NCBI GenBank assembly: GCA_014529385.2
Contig: CM043944.1
Coordinates: 170,866,240 to 170,930,239, forward strand
Direction: 5' to 3'
Length of the DNA stretch: 64,000 nucleotides
DNA from: Adiantum capillus-veneris
Lineage: Eukaryota; Streptophyta; Polypodiopsida; Polypodiales; Pteridaceae
Made by a program: the position numbers and the translations under genes. Shown piece by piece: positions 1-12,640 of this stretch. The number at the start of each line of letters is the position of its first letter. The stretch's first letter is position 1. Under the pieces are notes generated by a model. The model had not been told where the DNA came from. It worked only from the letters and a program-made list of their open reading frames with translations, and made no database searches.

Positions 1-57
1 TGCTTCCATATCTAGAGAAGGATAGTTTTTCCATTTGTTTTCCATGTTTTGGCCGGC

Positions 58-1770
58 TTAAAGTCCCACTTGGTAAGCTTCCAAGGCTGCATTGATAGGC
101 TCAAAAATTTCATCTACCAAAATTGATCCTCCAGATTTCACTGTGGTTTCCTTGACTTCGCTTCCACTTTCTTTCAGTTTTTCCTGGAATAGCTTCTTTG
201 CTTTCTCCTTGATTTCAGCCCTTTGTTTCTGTTTTCTTATCTCATACCTTTTGCTTTTGCTTCTTTGGGTCTTTTGAGAGGAAATTTTAGTATTCTCCGA
301 TTCATCAAAGGAGTTATGTTTCTTTTTCTTAGCCTCAACTATGGTGATTACCTTGATTGGAACAATCGGTTCACTCTTGAATGAGCTACTAGGTATCACT
401 TGTACTATGTTCACTACTGTTTTACCCTTATTTAAAGGATTTTCTGGACAATCTTCAGGGAAGTGTCCTCCCTTCTGGCAACATTGAATGCAATAAGCTT
501 CAACTGGCTTTAGGTTCTTGTGAGGCTCTGGGCATTCATTTTTCCAATGGTCATCTGCACCACTGTTATGACAATTTCCAGTTATTGGCTTAATCATGGG
601 TCTTACCATTGGAGGTCTAGCACCTTGATTAGCTACGTAGCACATCGGTGCAAACTCTAGTGTAGTGTAAGTCACAGGTTCTTCCACTGGTGGGGGATGT
701 GAATTATACGAATCTCCTTCTACCATTACTGTAGATGGACTAGGCTCAGCATAGGGTGTAACAGGCACTAGTGCTTGTTCATCTATGACTCCCCTTGAAT
801 GCATGTACTTTACAGGCACTACATTATGTCCAGGATATGGAGGTTTTTGACCCAACATGGGTTGACGTCTTTCCATTCCCATCGGTGGTCTGTGAGCTGG
901 GTCCATATTAGGATGATATCTATACATGGGTTGTCCTTGTGGCCTCATAGGCACATAGTAAACATTACCATCATACTTTGGTCGGTAATAGCACTCATTG
1001 GTCTCATGGTTGGTCCATTTACCCTCAATTGCACACCATTGCTATGGCCTAATTGGTTGTCCCTATTGAGGTATCCCTTGTCTTGGTCCACTCATAGGTT
1101 CTTTTTGCATGCTATTCATCATCTCATTCATCCTTTTGAGCATGTCTTCTATGGCTGAAAGCGATTCTGCAGCAGCCATTCCCACTTGTGCTGGTTTCGT
1201 GAATGTTGTTTTCTCGCTTTGGTTATCCTTAGGGACATCTTCTTCATTGAATATATCACAATTGTCTCCCAAGTCAATAGCATTTGACACACACTCTTCT
1301 AGGGTCATATGTTTCTTGCTATACAATATAGCATGAAGTTCTTCGTTTAGCAATCCCTCTAGAAATAATGATACTAGTCTTTCTTCTGCAGGTATCTCTA
1401 GCTCCAGGCATCTTGCAATGTATTGCTTCATTCTAGTTGCACAATCCCTAAGAGACTCACCGTGTTTCTGTTTGAAGCTATGGATTTGAGCTACAGTATT
1501 GTGTTTGATCCCTGTTTTGGAACATGCAGCTACAAATCCTTGAGGTAATGTATTTAGGTCCATGATTGATCTTGGTGGAATGTTTTGAAACCATGTCAGT
1601 GCTTTTTCTTCTAATGTCATTCCATAATCCTCGAATTGATTATGGAAATCAAATATGCGTTCTTCTCTTAGCACTTGTTTAAAGCTCGCTAAGTGGTTAT
1701 ATGGATCCCCAGATCCACTGTATTTTCTGACCCATTTTTAAGAATCAGCTGGTCTGGCACGTCTGTTTGG
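58..1770 (-). pseudogene. Decayed Ty3/gypsy gag (capsid and zinc knuckles)
   Basis: One reading frame on the minus strand carries a retrotransposon gag, the structural protein that packages element RNA into cytoplasmic particles. The N-terminal half (about 1745 to 1063) has typical capsid wording: YSGSGDPYNHLASFKQVL, then ALTWFQNIPPRSI, then a segment ending in LFLEGLLNEELH. The C-terminal half holds degenerate zinc knuckles, including CIQCCQKGGHFPEDC near 450-500. The frame is broken by TAA at 1738-1740 and TAG at 1063-1065 and 1042-1044 (plus-strand positions of the complements). The frame resumes after each stop, so these are point nonsense changes. No matching pol or LTR was seen next to it, and the element may continue left of the window. 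Confidence 0.75.
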
Positions 1771-1964
1771 TTCAACTTCCGGTCTCCTGGCAGTTGATCC
1801 TGTTCCAAGTCTATTGGAAATAGTGACTCATGTAGCCCTGGATTGGCTTTAATGTCACCCGGTTTTCCTCGTGATGAGGTGGTTTTAGGTTTTTAAATAT
1901 TACTCTCAAAAGATCTCTCGTGGAGCTCATTTCTTGGAATAGTTTCTATTCCTTGGTCCAATAT

Positions 1965-2411
1965 TCAATCCCTTATGGAGTACCCTTGGTATTTGGTTTG
2001 TTCCACCTCCTCAGGAGTCATCATAACAAAATTATTGTTATAACAATCCCTAAACAGGGAGGTTGATAGATCTGTTGAACCCTTGTCTTTGATTTTGAAG
2101 ATATAAATGATCATCATGGGTGTTAATTGTCGTGATTTAGCATGAGAATTCCATAGAAGATCTTTGACGTTTCTATCCTTCCAACAATAGACTCCGATCC
2201 TAGGATTATTTGTACTAAGCCGTTTCAAAGGGTTCAAATCAACTTCATCATATCCCTCAAATTCTAAAGTCGGTGGTCCTTCTTTTGCTGCCATATCTGG
2301 AATTATGGTATTTACTTCTAACCCCCATTTGTTTATCATGTCAGGGTTTTCAAGTTGTAAATACTGAGCTCCATTTCTATCCATGTACAATTCTCCTTGT
2401 TTGTTTGTCAT
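1965..2411 (-). CDS. Unassigned 148-aa ORF, possibly upstream part of the same retroelement
   Basis: An open frame of 148 codons lies upstream, in the minus sense, of the gypsy gag. I do not recognise a domain. It is rich in polar residues and ends about 190 bases before the gag homology begins. A second short open stretch at 2523-2756 (77 codons, Ser/Thr-rich) lies further upstream. Both could be an N-terminal extension or leader ORF of the decayed gypsy element, or chance ORFs. Nothing in the sequence decides this. Confidence 0.25.
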   Translation of the reverse strand: MTNKQGELYMDRNGAQYLQLENPDMINKWGLEVNTIIPDMAAKEGPPTLEFEGYDEVDLNPLKRLSTNNPRIGVYCWKDRNVKDLLWNSHAKSRQLTPMMIIYIFKIKDKGSTDLSTSLFRDCYNNNFVMMTPEEVEQTKYQGYSIRD

Positions 2412-2759
2412 GATTTCCTCTTCAAACTCTATGCCATCAATGGGAATAGCATATTCATTAGGATCCAGGTAAACCTAAGCTCCATGGTGATTAGTCTTAT
2501 AAAAAGATAGTATGTGCTTATATCACACTGTCATTCCAGTTTCTGAACGAGTCAAATATGAAGACATTTCAGATGTTGATTCTAAAAATGTGTCTGAGAC
2601 TTCTTCAAAGATAGTGTCCAAGTGATCTCCTTGGTTCACACTCTCTTTGGTGGATACTTTACTAGAGGTCTCTCCAAATATGCCTTGATTTTCTAGTATA
2701 CAACTAGATCTAAGGTTTATATAGACTTGTGAAGACATGGATAGAGTACTTACCATCGG

Positions 2760-3660
2760 ATTGACTTGTTGTCAACTTCTTCCACTTGACTTGATTGCAA
2801 CTTCTATCAAGCTTTCAATTTCTTGTCTGCAACCTGATTCTGGTATCAGTTTAAATCAAGTTAGCTATTCTTTTACAAAGAATGTACAATTCTTGCTAGC
2901 TATTGTGACTGGTCTATGTGTATCTCTTCAAATTGAGCTTGGTGAGTCAGCACTTGAAACTTTCATATTCTACTTTTGCAAAAAATCAAAGGACTAATCT
3001 GCAACCTAAAAACTGAGTGAACATGTACCAATTTGGATCCAATTGAACCCAAAATTGCCCAGTGGCCTTGTATTATGTTGTTCTAACACTGTACAAGCTC
3101 AAAAGTCAAAAAGTTTGTATGTGTGTATCAGTAGTAAATAATCAGCATTATTTACTTTTCTCAGTCTTTTTGGCTTTATTTGCAAAGCATGCAACTTGTT
3201 AAGGTCTTTGGACAGGTTTCACTGAGTTTGAACAAAATTTGTTCAAATTATCAACTGTTTCGTGTTCGCAGACTCAGTTTTCAAGAATCTGGCTTAAGTC
3301 TCACTTTTGTGATCCAAATTTTACTAAAATTGATTTGTATGGTCTGCTTGATATGCTTGACCCTGTGGTATACTCAAATGTGCAAGAATATCAAATTTTG
3401 TAGCAGATGTAAATAATCACGATTATTTACTCCTGCTATTTTTTTGCAATTTTACACAATCTTGACACAGATTTGTTAAGCAGCTTAACTTAAGCTACCT
3501 AGCCAAGTTTCATCAAGTTTGGATAATTTTTAGTTCCAATGATTGACAGTTTTGTGTCTGTAGATTGACTTTGCAAATTTGGCCACAATTTTCAATCCAA
3601 TGATCCAAATCTTACAAAATTTGATTTGTGGGCTTAATATAACACGATAAAAATAGTGGT
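2760..3660. other. AT-rich stretch without recognisable gene
   Basis: Short plus-strand ORFs occur, but none has a recognisable motif or codon pattern. I see no tandem repeat, hairpin or RNA gene. Confidence 0.4.
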
Positions 3661-3668
3661 ATGCTGAC

Positions 3669-5130
3669 TTGGTCAAAAAAGTTGAAAAATGGGGCAAATT
3701 TTTTTTGCATCTTTATGGTCACCTGAGCATGTACACTTGTTTATCACATCAATATAAGCTTATAAGTAAAGTTTCACTTGATCAGCTTAGAAGTCATCAA
3801 ATAAGTCATAAAGTAGGTGCATATCAAAAATTCAGTTCAGGAGTCAAAACTCAGTATCACAAGTCTAATTTGAAGGAAGATTTGGAATTTTCAGAAGGGG
3901 AAATTACACCAAAAGAGGAAATTGTTGGAGTTGAGTTCTTGTATGATAAGCTGATGAAGGTTTCATGAGTGAAAGAGGATGATTTGCAAGATTTGAACCT
4001 GGGATCTAAATTCAGTCCCAGGATTGTCAAAGTCAATGTCAACATATATGATAGATTTAAGGAGGATCTTAAGCAATTGTTGCAAGAGTTCATTGATGTA
4101 TTTTCTTGGGATCTGAGAGTGTATAAACATCATATCAATTTGAAGAAGGTGTTTGACTACACTAAGGAGCTTTGGAACCAAGCTACAGGACTCTTTCAAG
4201 AGTGTTTGGCAATGCCCATTGACAAATACAAAGCATGGTTTGAGGTTTCAGGAGAGCATACAATCAAGGCAAATAATGTTAATTTAAAGGCAAAGGTTGC
4301 AAAATTGGAAATGCAAGTGGAAGTAGCAAGGAAGCAGGGATGATGTAGATGATCGGTCTATTGTTTGAGGTTAATTATAAATAGGTTGAAGATTATAAAA
4401 TATTTCAGAAAGCAATGTGACGGGAAGGCAACAGAACTGATTAAAGATGCAGATGCAAAGCAGGAGTCAGTGGAATGGAGAACTCTTATGTGGGAAGTTA
4501 CAAAATTTGTCGAGGATCCAAACTCTATTTTTGCAGTATCTAAATCTTTGATGTGGATTAAAAATGTTCAGTCTAACTTTCAACTTGTTTTCATTGTCAA
4601 GAAAGTTGTGATCAAATTGACTACTTGACAGATTTGGATTCAGATTTATTTGATAAAAGTTTTTTTGATAGCATTCAACTTGGAGGATGTCAAGTGCATA
4701 TATTTGAAGGATGTGAAGCTGGTTTTACAAGTCCAATTATGTCAAAATAGGTGTGGAGGATCAAATCGGATTCAAGGAGGAAGTATGAGGTGGAATTTTT
4801 GAGTGTTCCCGAAGTGTTTTTTGATGTGATAGTCAAGTTTGTTTCATTCATCTTGACAAGGGAGTATGGTCTGATTTTCAAAATGTGGAGGAAGAAGTTT
4901 TTTAATGACAAGGCAAGAAGTTAGATAAGTAAAAAGTCATTAGTGCGACAGATCGATCAGAAATCAGTTAAGGATTATGTTGAAAACGAAAAGTTAGAGG
5001 ATTTGCAAAATTTCAAACAGGAGGATGTTTTGATGGAATTTATGTTGATATTGTTTTATCTTTGCAAGATTAAGTTCCTATTTAGTTTACGGATCAAGGG
5101 ATTGTAGGCCTGGAATAAGCCTTTGGCTCA
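3669..5130 (+). pseudogene. Highly decayed gypsy-like pol remnant
   Basis: Several plus-strand fragments in changing frames read like the linker and reverse-transcriptase entry of plant gypsy polyproteins. The clearest is FKEDLKQLLQEFIDVFSWDL near 4050-4115, which resembles the conserved stretch before reverse transcriptase, where DVFAW is common. Following fragments (4365-4628) contain charged, polyprotein-like sequence but no intact YxDD. Stops and frame changes are frequent, so this is an old relic. The assignment rests mainly on one motif. Confidence 0.4.
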
Positions 5131-5480
5131 AGCCATGCTCAAGCCATTGAGTTCTACCAAGTGTTTAAGGGCTAATACTTAGAAGGATTACTTTTTGACA
5201 TATGTATGAACCTTAGTCTAGTATGGTGACTTTTCACATCTTGAGAAGTAGAAGGTTGTTTTGGATTTTGTCATGCAAAGAAGGGAATTCAGTTATGTAA
5301 CATTGTGATGTTTGGTGGATTTTATGTGTGGCTATGGCCAATATTTGAATGTCAGAAGAAGTTTGTTAGATGTGGCTCTCAGATTAATCAATCTACTCTT
5401 TACCTTATTCTCTCTATCTCTTTTATTTTCTGAGCGCAATACCAATGTAGAAATATGTGATTCAAAGTGTGTGCATTGCT

Positions 5481-5660
5481 GAAGTGATGCATGTGCAGTA
5501 GGAGGAATTTGCATGTTTATCAGAGTAGAAGTCAGGTTGGTCTGCCAGGAGTTGTGTGTAGAAATTGTTGAAAGTGATGCATGTGCAGTAGGTGGAATTT
5601 GCATGTTTATCAGAGTAGAAGTTAGGTTGGTCTGCCAGGATTTGTGTGTAGAAATTGCTT
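5481..5660. repeat. Tandem duplication, 2 x 90 bp
   Basis: Two consecutive 90-bp units begin at 5481 and 5571 with (g/a)aagtgatgcatgtgcagta. They differ at only a few positions. The period is a multiple of three, so a 121-codon ORF runs through both copies; I regard that ORF as a by-product. Confidence 0.85.
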
Positions 5661-5781
5661 GGCTAAATAGCCATTATACATCAAGGAGTTGTTGCTACAT
5701 TGGATTTGTGCTCGAGTCCCTCATACAGGTAGTACTTGGATCTCGTCCATCGGGTGAATTTTCTAGAGATGCGATGGGTTG

Positions 5782-5860
5782 GCCTAAGCAAGAGTTGGGA
5801 GGATCACTTTGTTGCGAGTCTAGCCTAAGCAAGAGTTGGGAGGATCACTTTGCTGCGAGT
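5782..5860. repeat. Tandem duplication, 2 x 41 bp
   Basis: The unit gcctaagcaagagttgggag... occurs at 5782-5822 and again at 5823-5860 with one or two substitutions. It lies 120 bp after the 90-bp duplication. Confidence 0.85.
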
Positions 5861-5879
5861 TTGTTGAGGTCATGGTAGC

Positions 5880-7270
5880 AGCTAAGGAATGGCCTAGAGG
5901 AGCACCAACCCACTTGCATGGAGGAGTTATTGAGACAGACTCTTATTTGGAACCCCATGGTTAGCACATAGAGAGGCCACTTGGTTGGTAGCATGACTCA
6001 TGTTTCTTGGGGTCCCATGGTAGAGGGTCCATCTTGCACGTTCAATGGCTGTATATAGTTTTCAAACCTTTTTAAGGAGATTTAGAGCATTCAACTACAA
6101 GGCATGAGGGGGTGTAGAGCATGTGTCAAGATATTACAGAGGCTATACCAATGAAGTGGCACACCCCTCTATAGGCCATATCTCCTAGATAGTTGGGGGT
6201 CTTCACGTGCTTAGACGTCCTCATTGTGATCAAGGCTTTCTCAGAGACAATGTCCCCCATGTTATTCAAGATTCGGGGGGAGGGTCCGCTTCACAGAGTC
6301 TTAGTCGAGGCACCACAAGTTGCAGAGTGCTATTTTTAGAGGATTAGAGTTGTGGGCATCTATGGGAGGACTTGTGTCATTGATCCTGACCCACCAAATC
6401 TTGAGTCAAGACACTAGCAACTCTGGTCTTGGGATAGCCGCCGTCTGGTACAAATGCAGTGGGACCCAAGAGAGTAATTTTGGCGGGATCATTTCTATTT
6501 AGTTGATCATCTAGGGACTCCTTTTTGCCGATATAGTACTCATTTGGGGCAACACATATTGAAAGGCTTGCCCAGATGCAACACTTCATTGGGAGGAGGA
6601 GAGGGTCTCATAGCTGAGTTGTTGTGAGGTTTTTGGGAGCGATTGTGGGACAACAGGTAGATGAGGAGAGTAACTATGTTTTAGTGGCTAGTATTGCACA
6701 TGGCTACAACAATTTGGGGTTGGTTGGTACAGTCCGAAGTTGGTACACAGTGGCTTCTCGAAAACATGCATAGTCTATGACCAGAGTTAGTGACATTGAT
6801 TTTGGGACTTCCCTATGGCATGTCAAGTTTGACTTTGGGTTCTCTGATTGATGCCAACCCTCTCTACATCTCGACAATACACTTGGGGTGTTGCAAATTG
6901 GTCCACTCTCATGGGCCCAACACTCCACTTTGAGTTGTCTTCCACCAACAGGATGATAGTGATCAAAGAGGGTCGACCTACGTTGCATCTTTCCATAGAA
7001 CTCATTCCTAGGAGTGGTATAGTTATAGAGAGTGGTGTTGAGAGTTCATCAGTGATATGACACTCTGGTTCATTTGGCAGGCCCACTGCCTTTACATCTT
7101 CGAGGCTTGCCTTACTCCACCGATAGAGACTGTTAGGGACATCTGACTGGAGCTGATTCACACACTTACGGTCAGTTTGAAAGAATTCAGGGTAGCTCCA
7201 ATTGCATGCGGGAGCACCGAGAGGCTTTCTGGCACCAAGGGCCTTTCTTCACCCCATGATATAGGGTGCG
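5880..7270. other. No recognisable gene
   Basis: Short ORFs on both strands (for example 6823-7161 minus) have no familiar motif and overlap one another. I see nothing else to report here. Confidence 0.4.
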
Positions 7271-7271
7271 C

Positions 7272-7698
7272 CTAGCATTAGGGAAAATTTGGATTCTCAA
7301 AGGGGCCCTATAAGGAGGTTTGACTTTGCCTCGCTTGTCCAAAGTGAGAAACCCGGTGAAGTACATAAATGCTTTGTCAAACCCTATGAACCAACATATC
7401 ATTGGAAAGATCTTAGAAAGTAGGTTCTAAATACCCAAACTCTGACAAATTTGGAGTTGATTTGTAGAAGTTATGTCCTCCCCACTAAAGCTGAAATGTG
7501 GAGATAGATTCCATTTATAAGACGGAGTTGTCACATCAAAAAATGGAATCTTCTAGAAGTACATTCTAAATACACAAAGTTCGACAAGTTTTATTTTCAT
7601 TTATACAAATTTTACCATGCGGCCATTTTGGACAAGAGAGAGAAATTCAAAGCCCTTATAGGGCCCCTTTGAGAGTCCAAATTTTCCCTAATGATGGC
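7272..7698. mobile_element. MITE-like element with terminal inverted repeats beginning CATTAGGG
   Basis: The left end reads cattagggaaaatttggat at 7275 onward and is followed by tctcaaaggggccctataag. The right end, read on the other strand from about 7695, has nearly the same sequence. Arms match for about 40 bp, with weaker similarity further in (both have cttgtccaaa). The 427-bp interior has no coding capacity. This size and structure fit a miniature inverted-repeat transposable element. I could not identify a clear target-site duplication. The first eight terminal bases equal those of the large element at 28,514-38,335. Confidence 0.7.
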
Positions 7699-7699
7699 A

Positions 7700-10270
7700 C
7701 TACCGTCACTAGTATGGCTTTTTCCTCATCTCATCTCGTGGTTTAGCTCTCCTTGTACATATTCTTTTCTCACTAGGAGAGTCTCCATGATGTATCTATT
7801 GTAGCACTCTCCCATAGAGGTGGTTTGTAGCCTTTGGATTCATAAAGAAGATCCCCATTGTATAATAGTGACGACTCATGGCTGCAAAAAAAATATAGCC
7901 CACCTTGCCAAAGTAGGTCCTTGGTGAAGAGTTTCCCGTTGGGAATAGCAAGTCCGCCACAATTGCCTTGATTGCTAACAAACTTGAGTTGCATCTACCT
8001 ACCATAGCTTCCAATTCATGATCTCCTAGACATTGAACATTGAGCACAAAAGAACTTTGAAATGCCTAATATGAACCATCCATTTAGCATACATAACATG
8101 AAACACTTCCAATTTTGAGCTTTCCAGATAACCATGCTTGACCTACTAAATGCCACATTTGGCATACACATTTTGGTAGTAGCTATTGTACCCTGCATCA
8201 AGTACCTACTCGAGCACTCTACTGCCCATAATCTTGCTTCTATATACCCTCTTTATGCATGTCCCTAGGGCGATCAAGTTTGGTTGTACCAACAAGACAG
8301 ATTCTTGCTTGCTATGGGTACGCAGGGATAAAGTTTTGCACTAGATTTGAAAAATATGATCTACTTACTTCCCTTGACATGTTTGAGTAAGTAACACAAC
8401 ACAAAAAACACCAACCAAGGCACACAGATCAAAATCAATCAAGGAATTTTGCAAAATGTCCAAGGCTAGTAGAGGGAGTAAATGTACTCCAAACTAAAAA
8501 AGATTTGGTCAAAATACTCAGCAAGCCAAAATCTTTCAATCATGTCATCACAATCAAAATTTGGAGGTGGAACATGGATTGCTACACAATCCATGCTCCC
8601 AACATCTCAAAATTGGGCTAGGTGTTGCTAGCAATTAGATTAGGGCTTGGGAAGGTCAACCTTGAAATTTCGGCAAAATTGGACACATTTTGACCACAAA
8701 CCCCCAACTTCCTTGAAAATTAGTTTGCAAATGGTCATTTTGACCTAGGCCAAGGAAAAAGTGGTACAAACCTCAAAAGTTGGAACGTGCTAGATGCTTC
8801 CCCACAAGTTTTTTGTGGATTTGGTTCCAAACATGAATCATGATCCATGACCCCCAGGTGCAAAACTTCCAATTTCGGGTGCCTAGGTGTATTAGAGTGT
8901 TAGAGGGATCAAGTAATGTGAAAAAATCCTTGTGAGAAACCCAAAATTCTCCAAATCTACAAGAAATTTATAAAATTTGACTTGATGATCAACAAACAAA
9001 AGCTCCAAATCACAAAAAATTTCACCCATAGCATCCATTAATCATGTTGAATAAGATTGTACCAAGATCACTTAGAAACGTGTTCCAATGTGGATTGCAA
9101 TCCATGTACGTCTAGCCTATAATTGACTTGAACCAATTGACTTGAACCAATTTGATATAGTGCCTATAGTTGTCTTAAAGACATTGGTGAATTTTGGCCA
9201 AATTTGGATCTTGTTTGCTTAAGTCATTCTCATTTTTCAATTTATTGTCAAGTTTGCACTAAAGAAATTTTTTAAACAACCTTTTGACCAATTTTTTGGC
9301 ACTAAAGGGATAAGTTTTGTTAGCAGGATGCCTTGTCAATGTGCATAGAAGGAATGGAAACTAGCTCCTTACAAGATTGTTTCCATCTTGTCCAATGAGA
9401 AGGCCCACATCATTGATGAATATTTAGAGCAAATCCTTGCAAATATTTTCAGTGAAAAGTTCCATGAAGTAGATGGAGCCCAAGTAAAGGCCACCATCTG
9501 CCCAAGAGAGCTTTGGATCTTACATCAAAAGTCAAAGGTGATGGATTGTCCCCGATGTTTGCAACTAGATAGCTTCTTTTGACTACCTCCATGGGGTATT
9601 GATTTCCATAGATCCCATGAGCTTATGAGTAGCATTTAGTACAATTGCAAAGCAATGCTCACTCACAAAGATGGAGCCACTATGCAAGTCAAGAGCACAA
9701 GCAACATCATATTCAAGCACTCCATCTACCAGTTAGAAGTCACAATCTACTCTTGAAAACTAAGACCATTGACAATGAAAAGACCTTCATCAAGTAGCAG
9801 GGCTACAAATTGACATACAAAGACTTGATATACTCAGAGATGGAGCTGCCCCTTAGACTGATGTAGATCCATAACGAGCTAAAGCAAAAAGAAAAAGAGA
9901 GAGAAGAGGAAGAATCCAAGTTGGATTCAATTTTGGATTCTCCTCACAGTCAATTGACACAACATGAAGAGGTGATGCCAAAAAACACAAGTGCAACCAA
10001 GGAAATAGGGGAGATAAACTCTATAAATCCACATTTCCCACCTCCTACCCTCCTCCTACCGATGTAAAGAATCACGACAAGGCTCTACACTACTACCCTC
10101 TTAGACTAAAATCCTCTCTGAAAAACAGAATAGGGAATCACAAGGTGAGCAAGAAGCTCAAGAACACCTTGAGTAGCTACATCTTGAGGAGTAGCAACAA
10201 GCACAAGCAGAAGTTTCCAACACCCAAAGCACTCCTCCATATACTGAAGCGTTGGCGGAGACCTCCCAAT
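7700..10270. other. No recognisable gene
   Basis: A region of about 2.6 kb with only short, unsupported ORFs. No repeat structure or RNA gene was noticed. Confidence 0.4.
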
Positions 10271-10284
10271 GACAATAGGACCCA

Positions 10285-10803
10285 GTGAGGAGAGATGTCT
10301 CCTCTTTGAAACCAGCAAATGAGGTAGTAGCCATGAAGATTATAGAAAAATTTGATCTCAAAGAAACCTTGGACATGATAGAAATGCAGTTTAAGTGCCA
10401 CAAGATGGTGACTCGCATTTGGCTCAAAGTTGTGGAAGAAGCTAAAGCTGCAATGGAGAGGCCAAACTAAGCAAGATTTGATAATGATTGATGCATTCAG
10501 TAATGGTTTTGCATCAAAACTTTCTTTGAAGGAAAAGAGGGAGGTGGTTTCTCTTGTACAAAGCTTTGTCGAGCGTAAGGAGCTCCATGAAAACTTATTT
10601 GAGTTTTCCAAGTCTCCCAAATAAATAAAAGATAGGGCAACATAAGCAATGAACTTGATAAAGCGGCATTTGGGAGATTCTTCGAATTCACAAGTGTTAA
10701 TTGTTGCACCTGCTCTAGAGGAACTTGGACAACCACCAAAGGCATTTGATTCCAAAGTTTTGATGAAGAAGTATTCAAGTAAGGAAAAGAAAAAAAGAGT
10801 TTA
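10285..10803 (+). other. Unrecognised broken ORF cluster
   Basis: Plus-strand fragments in two frames have normal-looking protein composition (lysine/glutamate-rich, helical), for example a 64-codon ORF at 10430-10624 and an open stretch continuing to about 10803. The longer minus-strand ORF over the same bases (10177-10755) is cysteine- and phenylalanine-rich and looks like its antisense shadow. I do not recognise the family. It could be a relic of a retroelement gag. Confidence 0.25.
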
Positions 10804-11550
10804 ATTATCTATAAGATGATGTTGTGTATGGACAATGAAGCTTTATTATGAATGATTTCTAGTTGATTGTCTTCTTTATTAATGCATCTTGTTTCATGTA
10901 TGATTCATGATTTTTAAATGACATTATCATATAGATGTATGGTGACTACCTTGAAGTGAATCTTGATAAAAATTAGCATAAATAGACATCATTATCTATT
11001 TTATTATTGAGAGTAAGAAATAACGTTTCTAATAATTAAGGTTTTTTGGTGTTCACTATCACAAAATCATCTTTTAAATTCATGCATCGCACACTATGTT
11101 AGAGAAAAGAATCCACTTGTTGCTCCTACCTTTCCTATTCCAATTAATAAGGTGTTTAAGATGAATAAAATAGAATTTTGTGTTTGCATGTCCACTATAC
11201 TTGGTGTGGGTCATGGGTATTTGTGTAAAGTTTTGTCCGGAAAGGTGCAACCATCCTTCATTGTGAAGGAGATAAGTATCTTCAACATTGTTGTAAGACT
11301 TTATGTAAAATGAATCCAAGAATATTGAAGTATTTAGTTATTGAAGACCCAAGGGTGGAAAGCTTGAAGAATATGGTGTATATTGTTGATGATGTAGGCA
11401 ATGAAAATGATGCTGGATATATTAATAGCACACATGGTACAAGTATATGTCCCAATGCATGCTACACTTATGTTCCAAAGCTAGCACCTTTGTACACATC
11501 TACTTCCACTCATAATTCTATAGATTATGGTTTCATTTATGCAAGATCTC

Positions 11551-12640
11551 CAATTTTTGGGTCTCTTTTAAAAGTAAAAAAAATAGATTCCGATAATCTC
11601 TTTGTGAAATTTTGGCTTAAAATGCTTGTTTGGTAGTGTTGTAAGGTTTTAAAGTGAAAAGCAAGGTCGTTTCCATGTCCTGGTAGGTCAGTTGAAAAAA
11701 ATTTCTTTTTTACCTTCTTCATGCTTTTTGTGCTTTTCTATGCTTTTAAAAAAAAACGAAAAACAGGGTCAAATTCTTAATCTATGAGTCTCAAGGAAGG
11801 TATGGTTCAATTTTGTCAAAATTTGTTTTTTGAGCACTTATCATGAGCCTTTCGTAAATTATATTGCTTTTCAGTGAAAAGTGAGTCCACTTTCTTATTC
11901 CAATGGAGAAGAAAAATCTGTGATTAATTTTTAGAAAATTTTACTTTATTTTTTCTTTTAATGCTATTTTTAGCTTGAAAAGCAATGTGCTTTTTAGGAT
12001 GACCTAAATATAAAAATATTATTTTTTGTCACCGTCGTGTTTAAAAACAACCATCCAAAAAAGAAACGGAATGAAACAAGATTTTTGCTAGAATATTTTT
12101 TATAAAAAATAGCACAGCAAATACGTCAAGGGAGTGCGAGAAAGTCATATTTATGTAAGGGCATCATGGTGTAGCATAGTTTAGTCATGGTCTCATTACT
12201 TATTGAGATACTACAATTAATCAATTTTGATTGAAGGAAAATAGGGGGTGTTGACCAAAAAATGTGCCATGCTTTTAGAAAAGACAGGAGTCTTTCCTCC
12301 CAAAAAGCAGTAGATATTCCAAGCTCCTGAGAGGAGGCAGCTCGGTTGCCTTGGGGATCACTATGGACCAGCTAAGAGCCTATAAAAGTAGCCTCTAGTG
12401 CTCAATTTTTTATGTGGACAATTGCAACTACTACCGCACGATAATACGTACTTATTATACGGAGTGGTGCAAGCTCTCAATCATCAATTTCATCAGATAT
12501 TCTCTCTCGTTTGCGAAAAGAAGAAGGAGATTAAGATTCTCTCTCTACTTACTTATTATCTTCTCAATCCTTTCACGGGTGTACGTGTTCTCCAACGACT
12601 TGGCGTAAACCTCTTTGTAACTCTCATCATCGCTCTCTTG
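11551..12640 (+). repeat. Solo LTR or LTR fragment (family shared with 47.4-48.56 kb)
   Basis: About 1.1 kb here aligns by eye along its length to 47,431-48,560. Shared landmarks are gggtctcttttaaaa, gtagtgttgtaa(a/g)g, ttaaagtgaaaagcaaggtc, a TATA-type promoter context (cctataaaagtagcctctag near 12,380) and tattatacggagtggtg. The copy at 47.4 kb follows a gypsy gag, so I interpret the shared block as an LTR with its own promoter. Here no internal region follows, which suggests a solo LTR. Exact ends are uncertain. Confidence 0.65.

Noticed and set aside
10177-10755. 192-codon minus-strand ORF
   Set aside because: Composition is untypical (Cys/Phe/Ser-rich) and it mirrors more protein-like plus-strand frames.
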